Shown in pieces: positions 8,001 to 15,461 of a stretch of DNA of 28,381 nt. Where the stretch lies: positions 1-28,381 of the forward strand of contig DBQX01000016.1 in the NCBI GenBank assembly GCA_002305415.1, written 5' to 3'. Below the pieces are notes generated by a model. That model had not been told where the DNA came from. It worked only from the letters and a program-made list of their open reading frames with translations, and did no database searches. Each line of letters opens with the position of its first letter. Positions within the stretch are counted from its first letter, which is position 1. The stretch comes from Actinomycetales bacterium UBA1383 (GTDB taxonomy: Bacteria > Actinomycetota > Actinomycetes > Actinomycetales > Actinomycetaceae). The translations under genes and the position numbers were made by a program.

Positions 8001-8510
8001 GGGGATGCCGTGCGTGGCGGCGAGCAGGTCGGTGACGACGTCGTCGAGGAGGTCGGTGGTGTCCTCCATGAAGGTGAGGTGCGGGTCCTGGTCCGCGGCC
8101 ACGCCGAGACCCGCCAGCATCTGGCGGCAGAACCCGTGGGTGGTGTTGATGGTGGCGGCATCGAAGTTGGCGAGGGCGGTGTCCACCCGCTCCCGGCGCG
8201 CGGCGCGCTCCGCCGGTGGGACGCTGACCAGGTGGCGCAGCAGCACGTCGTCGCAGGCGGGCGGTGGGTTCTCGAGCGCGGCGGCGGCCTCGGTGAGGCG
8301 GGTGCGGACCCGTTCGCGGAGCTCCACGGTGGCCGCCCGCCCGAACGTGACGAGCATCAGCTGGTCGATGCGTGCGGCGCCCTCCGCGAGGTAGCGCACC
8401 GCGAGGCCGGCGATCGCGTGGGTCTTCCCGGTGCCGGCGCTGGCCTCGAGCACCGTGGTGCCCTGCGGGAGGGGACCGCAGAGGTCGAAGGGCGTGGGTG
8501 CGGCGGTCAT
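5091..8510 (-). CDS. recB: Exodeoxyribonuclease V subunit beta (RecB helicase-nuclease)
   Basis: A 1139-residue UvrD-like 3'-5' helicase with a C-terminal nuclease. Walker A ASAGTGKT ends at residue 30, the DExx box is VVMVDEFQDTDPVQWEIL, and further motifs are LIGDPKQAIYAFRGAD, QVITIHRAKGLEFPVVY and LAYVALTRARSQVVV. The nuclease motif VVDYKT (DYK at about 1022-1024) matches the catalytic Asp-Tyr-Lys of RecB, so end resection should be active. The frame is open 65 codons further upstream, but the ATG at 8510 overlaps the recC stop as ATGA and MTAAPTPFDLCGPLPQG starts just before the conserved helicase motif, so it is chosen. Somewhat shorter than E. coli RecB (1180). Confidence 0.95.
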   Translation of the reverse strand: MTAAPTPFDLCGPLPQGTTVLEASAGTGKTHAIAGLAVRYLAEGAARIDQLMLVTFGRAATVELRERVRTRLTEAAAALENPPPACDDVLLRHLVSVPPAERAARRERVDTALANFDAATINTTHGFCRQMLAGLGVAADQDPHLTFMEDTTDLLDDVVTDLLAATHGIPGAPAPQVDAALARKLGTAAVTDPAARLEPADADDALAAARYATAVAVRGGHAARKRAAGLIDFNDLLVFLRDALADPHSGPDACRRVRARYRVVMVDEFQDTDPVQWEILERAFHGHRTLVLIGDPKQAIYAFRGADVETYLLATRGAHEETLGTNWRSDRPLVEALGLLWNGVALGSREILVRPVEAHHARRTLVGSDVGAPLRIRVLPRSGVAPDKPMTVGVIRPAIAADVAADIVRLLSSGAEVLERSGPLGEEVRRAISPGDIAVLVPKNKDGRDVRDALHAADVPVVLTGTSSVFLSAAAAEWLALLNALGQPARPALSRAVALTDFVGWSAAHLAAAPDAELDDLALRIRAWAAELAERGVAALMERIWGSTGIVARVLAREDGERHLTDLRHVGEALHAAALANRGGVAFLTAWLRDRIRDARTDPDEERSRRLETDAQAVQVITIHRAKGLEFPVVYAPSLWDRSVQTSLDTLRLHDGHGRRILDVGGATGPDYGRHRARHWLEEEGESLRLAYVALTRARSQVVVHWAPSRNTAASPLHRLLFAPRGVDGTLGPRGQVGTDDAVLRELGRLAAASRGRITIEPAGAGPVAAQWRPPAGATPSLAVRDFDRRLDRAWSRVSYTALTAAAHAAAPAVPSEPEAPGVLDEPDVAAAGTPHPGPPSPPGRPPADPATALLSPLGHLPGGTTFGTVVHAMLEAVDFTDPGLAGALARAATAAGAERLGVGPDDVAHAMLPALRTPLGALAGGRRLVDVAASDRLNELEFELPLAGGDTPHGGATLRGVADLLHRHLPADDPLAGYAADLAALAASGEGSRALRGFLTGSIDAVLRVRDGGGPRFVVVDYKTNWLGAGRAGGGPDQEPLTAWDYRGAAMAAAMRAAHYPLQALLYSAALHRFLRWRLPGYAPDTHLGGVLYLFVRGMCGPGTPVVDGTTCGVFQWRPPAALVTDLSDLLDDPGGSA

Positions 8511-11500
8511 CGGGGAGGCTTCTTCTCGTGCGCGAGGAGGGGATCCCACACCAGCCGGGCGAGCTGCCCGAACAGGTGCGGCTCGTCGTGGAGCGCCACG
8601 AGGGGCGCCGGCCCGTCCAGCAGCACCCGCGCCGCCACGGGTGGCACCAGGAGGCCATCGGGTGGGAGCGCGAGGAGGCCCGCGATGTCGCCGCCGTCGC
8701 CCCACACCTGGCGGTGGGCGGTGTCACCGCACTCGCCGGTCTCCTCGTCGAGGTTGTTGCGGCTCGTCCACGCAGACGTGGCCCGGGCGACGGCGGCTGC
8801 GGGGCTGGCCGTGGCCCGCGCCTCCGCGTAGGTGCAGGACGTCCTCGGGGCCAGGGGGAGGGGGCGGCGTCCGCCGCGCCGGAGGATCTCCACCAGGACC
8901 GTGAGGGTCGCGCGGGCGACGTCCGGGTCGACCGCGGCGAGTTCCGCGACGGCGACCGGGTCCTTGGCGCCCCGGCCGAGCGTGTGGGCGGTCCACGCGG
9001 CGTCCGGGTACGCCGCCGCGAGGGCGAGCAGCTGCACCCACGCGCGGAGCCGGTGTTTCGGGCTGAGTCTCGAGTACAGCACGCGCACCAGGCGCCGTCC
9101 GTGGAGGCCGCCCACCGTCCCGGCGAGCGTCACCCCGTTCGGCAGTCCCACCACGACGTCACGCTGGTCCGGGGCGGCCGCACGCAGCGGCGCGCTGCGG
9201 GCGAGCAACGCCGAGACGGCACCCTCGACGTCCCCCAGCTCGATCTCGCCCAGCGTCCCGGGCGGCGCCTCGCCCCGTACCCTCTCGGCGGCGACGGCGT
9301 CGCCCAGCGCCGTCCCCGCGAGGCACGCCTGCAGCACGCGGTTCCCCACCGCCCACGCCTCGAGCGGACCAAGGGCGACGGGGAGGGTCTCGCTCGGGTC
9401 GTCGTCGTCCTCGCGGGTGGGCAACTGCAGCCGAGTGCGCATGAACCACGCCGCGGGGTGCTCGAGGAAGCGGACGAGGGTGTCGAGGCTGACCGTGGTC
9501 AGGGGCTCGTCGGGGAGTGGCGAGACGAGGAAGGGTGGGCGGGGTGACTGGCCGGCCGCCAGCGCCGCACCACCGGCGAAGGAGGCCTTGTCGAAGCTGA
9601 ACGGGCCGGCCGGGCTGAAGTTGCGCGCGTCGAAGGGCTGCAGGGGATGCCGGGTCACCACCCGCGCGCGGGAGCCGGGCCGGGTGCGTTCGAGCACGTC
9701 CAGCAACTCCCCGAGCGGGACGGCAGGCGGGCGGATCGCGCCGGTCCGCTCGTCGGCGCCGGTGTGGAGGATGACGAGCGTCTCCGTGGCGGCGAGGATG
9801 GCGTCGAGGAACAGCTGGCGGTCCTCGGAGCGGGCGTCGCGCTCGCCGATGCGGGGGTGCAGGGCGAGCACGTCGTCGCCGTCGGCGTGCGTGGCGCGCG
9901 GGAAGACGCCGTCGTCGATGCCGAGCAGCACCACGACGCGGTGCGGCACGGACCGCATCGGGACCATCGTGCAGATGGTGAGGTTGCCGGTGCGGAAGTT
10001 CGCCCGCGAGGGCCGCGGCGCCAGCGCATCGGCGAACACCGCCCGGATGTCCGCGCGTCCCAGCGGGGCGCCGGCGTGCTCCCCCGCGGCGGTGACGGCA
10101 CCGGAGAGGATGCGCTGCAGGTGCGACACCTGCCACGAGTCCCGGTCCGCCACGGCGGCCAGCGCCCCGACGGCGCGGTCGAGGGCATCCACCCACGCGG
10201 TGAGCGGCTGCTCGGCGCCGAGGGCGGCGACGGCGTCCCCCAGCCGGTCCAGGTACTCGGCGAAGCGGCCGGCGAGGTCGACGTCCGTGCTGTCCACGTC
10301 GTCGAGCGGCAGGGTTCCGTCCCAGACACGCAGCTCGTCCTCGTCCATCGCGACCCCGAGCAGCACCCGGTCCCACCCGGTCCGCCAGGTGTTCTGCGGG
10401 ACGTGCGCGAGGCCCCACGGCCGGCGGGAACCCGCGTCCAGGCCGAAGCGGACGCCCGCGGTCCGCGCCCAGTGCCCGACACGGTCGAGGGCGTCGTCGT
10501 CGAAGCCGAAGCGGCGCCGCACCGCCGGCAGCGCCGCGAAGTCCAGCACCTCGGAGACGGTGAGGCGCGCGAGCTCGAGCAGGCGGGCGGCGACGTCGAG
10601 GAGCGGGTTGACCTGGCGCGGCGAGCGGTCGGCGAGCCGGACCGTGAGCTGGTGGCCCGGGTGGAGGTCCGGGGCGCCACCGTCCGGGGCGGCCGGGGAG
10701 AACAACCCGGAGAGGAGCGGGGCGAAGGCCTCGATGTCGGGGCACATGACGAGGATGTCCCGCAGTTCCAGGGAGGGCTCGTCCGCGAGGAGACCGAGGA
10801 GGACCTCGCGGAGCACCTCGACCTGGCGGTGGCGGCCGTGGCAGGCGTGGACCTGGACGGAGGTGTCGGGCGTCCCGGCGGTGTGTCCGGCCGCTCGGGG
10901 GCACCGCTCGGCCTCGCGCGCCCCGGGGGCCTGGTCGGTGGCGAGCTCGCGCTGGAGGGTGGCGAGCAGGGTGTCGCGAGTGTTCGTGGGCGGGAGGTGC
11001 TCGTCGGTGGCGGGCGCCGGGAGGCGGAGCTGCAGCTCGCGGGCGTCCCGCGCGAGGGAGCGCAGCAGCGGGTGGCGGGGGAGGGACACCGTCGGGTCGT
11101 CGAGCCGGGCGGGTGCCGGCGTCGCCGGCTGGGTGTGCGCAGCGGACCGGACGCGCGCCCACAGCCCGTCGGAGGGGTGGGGCAGCCAGAGGTGCACGTC
11201 CCGATGGGTGGCGAGGGCGTCCAGCACCTGGATCTGGTCGGTGGTGAGCCGGGTGGGCCCGAAGACCGAGAGCCGCGCCGGCAGGTCGATCGGGGCGTCG
11301 CCCGCCCGCAGGCGCTCGCACGCCGGCGCGGTCCGCTCCGCGGGGCTGGGCACGCCGATCGCCGCCCGCACCTGCCGCCACAGTTCCGCCTGCCAGGCGT
11401 GGTCAGGGCCGAGTGCCGCGCGCCCGTCGGTGTCCCGCCCGGCCAGCCAGTCCAGCAGCATCGCCGGGCGCTGCGCGCCGTAGGACGCGAACAGCCCGGC

Positions 11501-11938
11501 GAACTTCTGCGCCACCGCCACGCGCCGGCCGCGGTCCCCGCCGTCGCCGACCAGCCCGAGGTGGCGGGCGAGGGTCCCGCACCAGGCCGCGGACGCGTTC
11601 CCGTCGATCACGGCGAGCACGTGCCACGCGAGGCGCTCGGGGTCCCAGGGGTCGGCGTCGGGGTCGAAGCCGACGGCGCCGGCGACGGCGTCCCGCACCA
11701 GCCGCCCCGGGGGCGGGAAGGTGACGCCCGCGCAGACCCCGTCGGCGTGGCCGGGGCGCGCGCCCAGCGACGCTGACAGCGACTGCGCGATCCACCGCTC
11801 GACCCCGCGCGAGGGGACGGCGACGACGTCCGGGGTGAACGGATCCGCGGGCGCGTCAGCGAGCAGGCGCGCGAGGCCGGCCACCAGCTGGTCGGCACGT
11901 TCCGACCGGTGGATGTGCAGCCCTGCGCGTCCTCCCAT
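8507..11938 (-). CDS. recC: Exodeoxyribonuclease V subunit gamma (RecC)
   Basis: A 1143-residue RecC subunit, the scaffold that splits the DNA duplex and, in E. coli, reads Chi in the 3' strand. It starts MGGRAGLHIHRSERAD; recognisable parts are VVAVPSRGVERWIAQSLS (N-terminal degenerate helicase domain), ILVMCPDIEAFAPLLSGLF in the middle, and FLEHPAAWFMRTRLQLP near residue 840, typical of the RecC C-terminal domain. No functional Walker A is present, as expected for RecC. The ORF extends 199 codons upstream through the adjacent gene in a different frame; the ATG at 11938 is the plausible start, with a possible -10 box eight bases upstream and no Shine-Dalgarno site. First gene of recC-recB-recD. 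Confidence 0.93.
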   Translation of the reverse strand: MGGRAGLHIHRSERADQLVAGLARLLADAPADPFTPDVVAVPSRGVERWIAQSLSASLGARPGHADGVCAGVTFPPPGRLVRDAVAGAVGFDPDADPWDPERLAWHVLAVIDGNASAAWCGTLARHLGLVGDGGDRGRRVAVAQKFAGLFASYGAQRPAMLLDWLAGRDTDGRAALGPDHAWQAELWRQVRAAIGVPSPAERTAPACERLRAGDAPIDLPARLSVFGPTRLTTDQIQVLDALATHRDVHLWLPHPSDGLWARVRSAAHTQPATPAPARLDDPTVSLPRHPLLRSLARDARELQLRLPAPATDEHLPPTNTRDTLLATLQRELATDQAPGAREAERCPRAAGHTAGTPDTSVQVHACHGRHRQVEVLREVLLGLLADEPSLELRDILVMCPDIEAFAPLLSGLFSPAAPDGGAPDLHPGHQLTVRLADRSPRQVNPLLDVAARLLELARLTVSEVLDFAALPAVRRRFGFDDDALDRVGHWARTAGVRFGLDAGSRRPWGLAHVPQNTWRTGWDRVLLGVAMDEDELRVWDGTLPLDDVDSTDVDLAGRFAEYLDRLGDAVAALGAEQPLTAWVDALDRAVGALAAVADRDSWQVSHLQRILSGAVTAAGEHAGAPLGRADIRAVFADALAPRPSRANFRTGNLTICTMVPMRSVPHRVVVLLGIDDGVFPRATHADGDDVLALHPRIGERDARSEDRQLFLDAILAATETLVILHTGADERTGAIRPPAVPLGELLDVLERTRPGSRARVVTRHPLQPFDARNFSPAGPFSFDKASFAGGAALAAGQSPRPPFLVSPLPDEPLTTVSLDTLVRFLEHPAAWFMRTRLQLPTREDDDDPSETLPVALGPLEAWAVGNRVLQACLAGTALGDAVAAERVRGEAPPGTLGEIELGDVEGAVSALLARSAPLRAAAPDQRDVVVGLPNGVTLAGTVGGLHGRRLVRVLYSRLSPKHRLRAWVQLLALAAAYPDAAWTAHTLGRGAKDPVAVAELAAVDPDVARATLTVLVEILRRGGRRPLPLAPRTSCTYAEARATASPAAAVARATSAWTSRNNLDEETGECGDTAHRQVWGDGGDIAGLLALPPDGLLVPPVAARVLLDGPAPLVALHDEPHLFGQLARLVWDPLLAHEKKPPR

Positions 11939-11946
11939 TGCCGTCG

Positions 11947-11952
11947 ACACTA
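11947..11952 (-). promoter_or_regulatory. Putative -10 box of recC
   Basis: TAGTGT on the minus strand ends eight bases before the recC ATG in the 64-base gap after the upstream gene. This spacing predicts an almost leaderless transcript. No clear -35 hexamer is visible. Confidence 0.35.
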
Positions 11953-12002
11953 ACAGGCGTCGCTGACACGAACGCCGCGCGCGGGCAGGCAGTTGGTGCG
12001 GC

Positions 12003-13478
12003 TCAGCTGAGGAGGTGCGCGACGGCGTCGGCAGCCGTCCAGCCGTCCGGGTGCGTGGCGGCCATGAGGGCGACCCCGTCGAGGTCCTGGCCGAGGGTGA
12101 CAAGGGGCTGCTCGGCGTAGCCGTCGCGGCGGACCTGCCCGAGCCCGATGTCGGCGGCCAGCGCGTTGCAGAGGCACTTGCGGCCCACCGTGTCGGCGAC
12201 GTCGCCGCCCTTCTTGACGTACATGTGCACCGGCTCGGAGGGACACCGGTAGCCGAGCGTGCCGGGGCTGATCTCGTACGGGACGGTGAGGTGCCCGATG
12301 TCGCAGAGCCGCGGCCGCGCGACGTGGATCTCGGTGATCGACTGGGTGCCGGCGAGGGAGACCACCTTGAAGGGGAAACCGGTGGGGGAGGCCAGCGGGT
12401 CGGTGCGGACCTCAAGGGTGCCGTCCGCGAGCTGCCCGAGGATCTGGGTGCGCAGGTGGGCCTCGAGCCCCGACTCGTCCGCCAGCGCGAACAGCGAGCC
12501 CACCTGGACGCCCGCGGCGCCGGCGGCCCGGGCACTCCGGACGAGGTCCGGGGTGGCGTAGCCGCCGGCCAGCCAGAACGGCAGCCCGACCGCCGCGATC
12601 TTGGTCAGGTCCGCCTGGTCACGGGGACCGAAGACCGGCTCCCCGTTCTCGTCCAGCACGAGGCGGCCGCGCGGCGGGGCGTTGTGGCCGCCCGCGCGGG
12701 GCCCCTCGATGACGAAGCCGTCGGGGCGGGTGACCTCGTCGCGGGCGAGGCGGGTGGCGAGCACCTCCGCGGAGATGATGGCGAGGAACATGGGCCGGCG
12801 CAGGGGCGGCAGTCCGCCGCCGGTGAGCGCCACGGGATCGAACTCGGCGGTGTAGGTGCGGGTGGCGCCGTCGACGTGGAGGTTCAGGGACACGGTCTCG
12901 TGGCGGGCCAGCCTGGTGAGGAGGCTCGGGATCTCCGCGGGGATGCCCGCCCCCATCAGCACGTAGTCCACGCCGGCGAGCAGCGCGCCATATGCGGCGC
13001 TCGGGGTGGCGAGCTTGACCTTCTCGAGGAAGTTGATGCCCACGAGGCCGTCGTGGCCCTCCTTGGCGAGCCAGACCTCCACGAAGTTGGCGACGACGCC
13101 GAGCACCTCCTGCTTCCGGGTGCTGATCATCCGCAGCTTCGGCACGGGCGCGTAGGGCGTGCCGGGCGTGCGACCCTCGGGCCGGTAGTACCGGGAGAGC
13201 ACCTCCTCCGCCATCGCGGGAACGGGGAAGTGGGCGAGTGCGCGGCGGATGTGCCCGCCGGGGTCGCCGTCCTGGAGGCGGCGGGAGACGACGACGTCGA
13301 GGGCCGTCCCCGACACCACGCCCAGCTGGCCGGTCAGCGAGACCGCCCGCGCGAGCTGCCAGGACGAGACGCCGATGCCCATGCCGCCCTGGATGACGGT
13401 GGGCAGTGCGCGACCCTCGCGGTCGGTGGTGGGCAGGGAGTGGCCGGGCGTGGCCGTCTCGGACGGAGCGACTGACAT
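12003..13478 (-). CDS. FMN-dependent nitronate monooxygenase / enoyl-reductase-like protein
   Basis: A 491-residue TIM-barrel flavoprotein of the nitronate monooxygenase (2-nitropropane dioxygenase)/PfaD-like superfamily. Features are VIQGGMGIGVSSWQLARAVS at the barrel entrance (about 28-47), GVDYVLMGAGIP, FVIEGPRAGGHN (the conserved His region), LPFWLAGGYATPD, and GAAGVQVGSLFALADES, the phosphate-binding strand. The C-terminus carries an added domain with LCDIGHL and GRKCLCNALAADIG, a Cys-rich segment not found in classic short (about 350-residue) nitronate monooxygenases, which makes this the longer subclass. The substrate is unknown; nitronates, or enoyl reduction as in polyunsaturated fatty acid synthases, are options. 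GGGGGG lies about 10 bases before the ATG. Two overlapping palindromes upstream suggest repressor control. Confidence 0.78.
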   Translation of the reverse strand: MSVAPSETATPGHSLPTTDREGRALPTVIQGGMGIGVSSWQLARAVSLTGQLGVVSGTALDVVVSRRLQDGDPGGHIRRALAHFPVPAMAEEVLSRYYRPEGRTPGTPYAPVPKLRMISTRKQEVLGVVANFVEVWLAKEGHDGLVGINFLEKVKLATPSAAYGALLAGVDYVLMGAGIPAEIPSLLTRLARHETVSLNLHVDGATRTYTAEFDPVALTGGGLPPLRRPMFLAIISAEVLATRLARDEVTRPDGFVIEGPRAGGHNAPPRGRLVLDENGEPVFGPRDQADLTKIAAVGLPFWLAGGYATPDLVRSARAAGAAGVQVGSLFALADESGLEAHLRTQILGQLADGTLEVRTDPLASPTGFPFKVVSLAGTQSITEIHVARPRLCDIGHLTVPYEISPGTLGYRCPSEPVHMYVKKGGDVADTVGRKCLCNALAADIGLGQVRRDGYAEQPLVTLGQDLDGVALMAATHPDGWTAADAVAHLLS

Positions 13479-13506
13479 GGATTGACCCCCCGGGCAGCGG
13501 TTGTTC

Positions 13507-13539
13507 TTACGCGAGCGTAACCTACGGCAGCGTAGGTTA
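13507..13539. promoter_or_regulatory. Two overlapping perfect palindromes, candidate TetR-type operator
   Basis: TTACGC-GA-GCGTAA (13507-13520) and a 9-4-9 inverted repeat, TAACCTACG / CGTAGGTTA (13518-13539, spacer GCAG), share three bases. They lie 29-61 bases upstream of the start of the nitronate monooxygenase-like gene, where they would cover its promoter (TAGGTT at 13538-13533 on the minus strand is a possible -10). Symmetry and length are those of TetR-family operators; two adjacent sites suggest cooperative binding. No regulator gene is in the window. Confidence 0.55.
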
Positions 13540-13579
13540 GCTAGGGGTTGCCAGGGTTTCCGGCGTCACAGGCTGGCGG

Positions 13580-14146
13580 TCAGACGACCTCGAGACCGCG
13601 CCACGGCTGCGGCGGCGGGTCCACCGTGATCGTGTCTCCGGCGCGCACCTGCCCGCTGCGTTCCACCACGCCCATGATCCCGGCGCGCCGTGTTCTGGCG
13701 CCCTCCTCATCCACGCCGTAGCAGAGGGCCAGGAGTCCGGGGCGGTACGCCTCGATCTGGTCACAGGGGTTCCGCAGCCCGGTCACGCGCACGACGGCGT
13801 CCTCACCGATCCGCAGCCGCGTGCCGGTGGGCAGGCCCAGGACGTCCAGCCCCCGGGTGAGGATGTTCTCGCCCATCCCACCCGGGGGGACCTCGATGCC
13901 GTGGGCCGCGGCCTCCTCCAGGAACTCGTGGTGGAGGAGGTGCACCTGGCGCAGGTTGGGCGCCGTGGCGTCCCTGGCGGCGAGGTAGCGGTGCCGAACG
14001 GTTGCGCCCGCGTGGGCATCGCCCTCCACGCCGTGGCCCATGAGGAGCTGGATCGTGTCCACCGGCTCCTTCGAGAAGCGGTGCTCGGCGCTGCGGCTGA
14101 CGGCGACGACCGTCTGCGCCCTTCCTCCTGCGTGCTCGACGTCCAC
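13580..14146 (-). CDS. MOSC-domain protein
   Basis: A 188-residue protein from a GTG start at 14146. It consists essentially of one MOSC domain, the fold shared by molybdenum cofactor sulfurase C-termini, YiiM and mARC-type enzymes. Visible motifs are GVEGDAHAG (about 48-56), GGMGENILTRGLDVLGLPTG and, near residue 127, RNPCDQIE with the conserved cysteine that in relatives ligands molybdenum. Stand-alone YiiM-like MOSC proteins reduce N-hydroxylated compounds, but the substrate here is unknown. The start is chosen because TACCCT lies seven bases upstream on the same strand (leaderless pattern) and there is no ribosome-binding site; the frame stays open upstream but without conserved features. 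Divergent from the small ORF/DUF4031 pair. Confidence 0.8.
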   Translation of the reverse strand: MDVEHAGGRAQTVVAVSRSAEHRFSKEPVDTIQLLMGHGVEGDAHAGATVRHRYLAARDATAPNLRQVHLLHHEFLEEAAAHGIEVPPGGMGENILTRGLDVLGLPTGTRLRIGEDAVVRVTGLRNPCDQIEAYRPGLLALCYGVDEEGARTRRAGIMGVVERSGQVRAGDTITVDPPPQPWRGLEVV

Positions 14147-14153
14147 GAACCGG

Positions 14154-14159
14154 AGGGTA
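14154..14159 (-). promoter_or_regulatory. Putative -10 box, leaderless MOSC gene
   Basis: TACCCT on the minus strand, seven bases before the GTG, the distance expected for a transcript starting at the start codon. TTGACC further upstream (14171-14166) is too close to act as its -35. Confidence 0.4.
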
Positions 14160-14254
14160 GCACCGGTCAAGCGCGGTCCCCGGACCCCTCGCCTCCGGCA
14201 CACACCCCCACTCACCGCGCGAGGGCAAGGCTCGCGCACGCCCACGCCGCTGGG

Positions 14255-14260
14255 TACCCT
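14255..14260 (+). promoter_or_regulatory. Putative -10 box before the leaderless small ORF and DUF4031-HD gene
   Basis: TACCCT ends six bases before ATG 14267, matching the leaderless spacing seen at several other genes here. It is the only plausible promoter upstream of the DUF4031-HD gene. Confidence 0.4.
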
Positions 14261-14266
14261 CGCGGC

Positions 14267-14356
14267 ATGCTGGTGGCGTGGGGTGCGGGCGGTCACCGCC
14301 CACAACGTGTGGTCCCACGTCGGTGGTGCCCGCAGGGGCCCGGACGGGATCAGTAG
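14267..14356 (+). CDS. Possible leaderless 29-residue ORF upstream of DUF4031-HD
   Basis: ATG at 14267 lies six bases after a TACCCT -10-like box and opens a 29-residue ORF rich in Arg, Gly, Pro and Trp (starting MLVAWGAGGHRPQRVV), ending with TAG at 14354-14356, four bases before the next gene's ATG in a different frame. Its mRNA would contain hairpins at 14287-14301 (GGGCGG-TCA-CCGCCC) and 14305-14320 (ACGTG/CACGT). Because the downstream gene has no Shine-Dalgarno site, coupled re-initiation from this ORF could provide its translation. No homologue is recognised; it may only be a chance frame. Confidence 0.35.
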   Translation: MLVAWGAGGHRPQRVVPRRWCPQGPGRDQ

Positions 14357-14360
14357 CCTG

Positions 14361-15311
14361 ATGGCGATCCTGGTCGACCCTCCCCGCTGGCCCGCGCACG
14401 GCATGCTGTGGAGCCACCTCGTCTCCGACTTCAGCTATGACGAGCTGCACGTGTTCGCCCGAGGTGTCGGGATCCCGCGGCGTGGCTTCGACCTCGATCA
14501 CTACGACGTTCCCGAGCGGATGTACGCCGTGGTCCTGGACGCGGGCGCCGTGGCCGTGGAGTCGCGGGTGCTGATCCGCCGGCTGCACGTCTCCGGGCTG
14601 CGGGTGCGGCAGGTTGACCGCGGCGACGCCGCCAGACGGCACCGCAAGGCGTTCCTCCGCGGGGAGTGGGCGGAGCTGGGTGCCCGGCTCGGCGTTCCGG
14701 ACCCTTTCCTGTGGCGTGCCCTCGGCGAGGACCTGCTCCTGCGGTGGTCCGAGCCCCACCGCCACTACCACGACCTCGTGCACCTGCAGGACGTCCTCCT
14801 CGCCCTCGACCAGCTCGCGGACCTCGGCGAGGTGGTCGAGCCCGTCGCCCTGCTCGCCGCGTGGTTCCACGACGCGGTGTATGACGGCAGCCCGGGCGTG
14901 GACGAACGCCGGTCCGCCGACCTCGCGCGGAGTGAACTGCGTTGGGTCGGGCTGTCGCCGGCGCTCGCGGCCGACGTCGCGCGGCTCGTGCGTGCGACGA
15001 CGCCGGGAGGCAGCCCACCGGACGTCACCGCCGGTGGGGGCGCCGTCGTCGCCGCCCTCGCGGTGCTTCGTGACGCCGATCTCGCGATCCTCGCGGCGGG
15101 CGAGAAGCGCTACGCGGCGTACACGACCGCAGTCCGCCGGGAGTACGCGCACGTGCCCGACGGCCGATTCCGGCGCGGCCGCGCCGCCATCCTCGAGGGC
15201 TTCCTCGCCGAGCCGTGGATCTACCACACCCCCACCGGGCGGGCGCGGTGGGAGGAGCGGGCGCGGGCGAACCTGGCGCGGGAGATCACCCACCTGCGTG
15301 CCGAGGGGTGA
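14361..15311 (+). CDS. DUF4031 + HD-domain fusion, predicted metal-dependent phosphohydrolase
   Basis: A 316-residue, two-domain cytosolic protein. Residues 1-85 (MAILVDPPRWPAHGMLWSHL...) form the DUF4031 domain, a short module of unknown function normally beginning with this ILVDPP-WPAHG-WSHL pattern. Residues about 100-300 are an HD-type hydrolase of the COG4339 kind: RHYHDLVHL (His137, His141) and AAWFHDAVYDG (His170-Asp171) supply metal ligands, and LRDADLAIL the later Asp. Substrates of such HD proteins are usually nucleotides or other phosphoesters; none can be named here. The start is set by the DUF4031 signature; no ribosome-binding site is visible, and TAGCCT one base before the ATG is too close to be its promoter. 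It follows the small ORF by four bases. Confidence 0.82.
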   Translation: MAILVDPPRWPAHGMLWSHLVSDFSYDELHVFARGVGIPRRGFDLDHYDVPERMYAVVLDAGAVAVESRVLIRRLHVSGLRVRQVDRGDAARRHRKAFLRGEWAELGARLGVPDPFLWRALGEDLLLRWSEPHRHYHDLVHLQDVLLALDQLADLGEVVEPVALLAAWFHDAVYDGSPGVDERRSADLARSELRWVGLSPALAADVARLVRATTPGGSPPDVTAGGGAVVAALAVLRDADLAILAAGEKRYAAYTTAVRREYAHVPDGRFRRGRAAILEGFLAEPWIYHTPTGRARWEERARANLAREITHLRAEG

Positions 15312-15461
15312 CCCCCAGCGCTGGCTGTCGATCCCCTCGACGCCGCGGTGCCGGACTGCGAGGATGTGCCTGGGTCCAACGTCCCACGGGGCGCGGCGGG
15401 CTTCGCCGTCGGGGCCAGGGGCGCGGCCACGTCTGTGGGCCGGCAGACAGGAGGGACTCCC

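Noticed and set aside
8511..8705. N-terminal extension of RecB by 65 codons
   Set aside because: The extension overlaps recC in another frame and is Arg/Pro/Gly-rich shadow sequence; the ATGA junction gives a natural start.
6357..8831. An 824-codon open frame on the plus strand opposite recB and the end of recC
   Set aside because: It is the antisense shadow of recB. Its translation is His/Arg/Gly/Gln-rich with no domain, while the minus strand has complete RecB motifs.
11939..12535. N-terminal extension of RecC by 199 codons
   Set aside because: It lies entirely over the intergenic gap and the upstream flavoprotein gene and shows no RecC features.
14287..14320. Hairpins as a terminator between MOSC and DUF4031-HD
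   Set aside because: The flanking genes diverge, so no transcript is expected to end here, and there is no U-tract.
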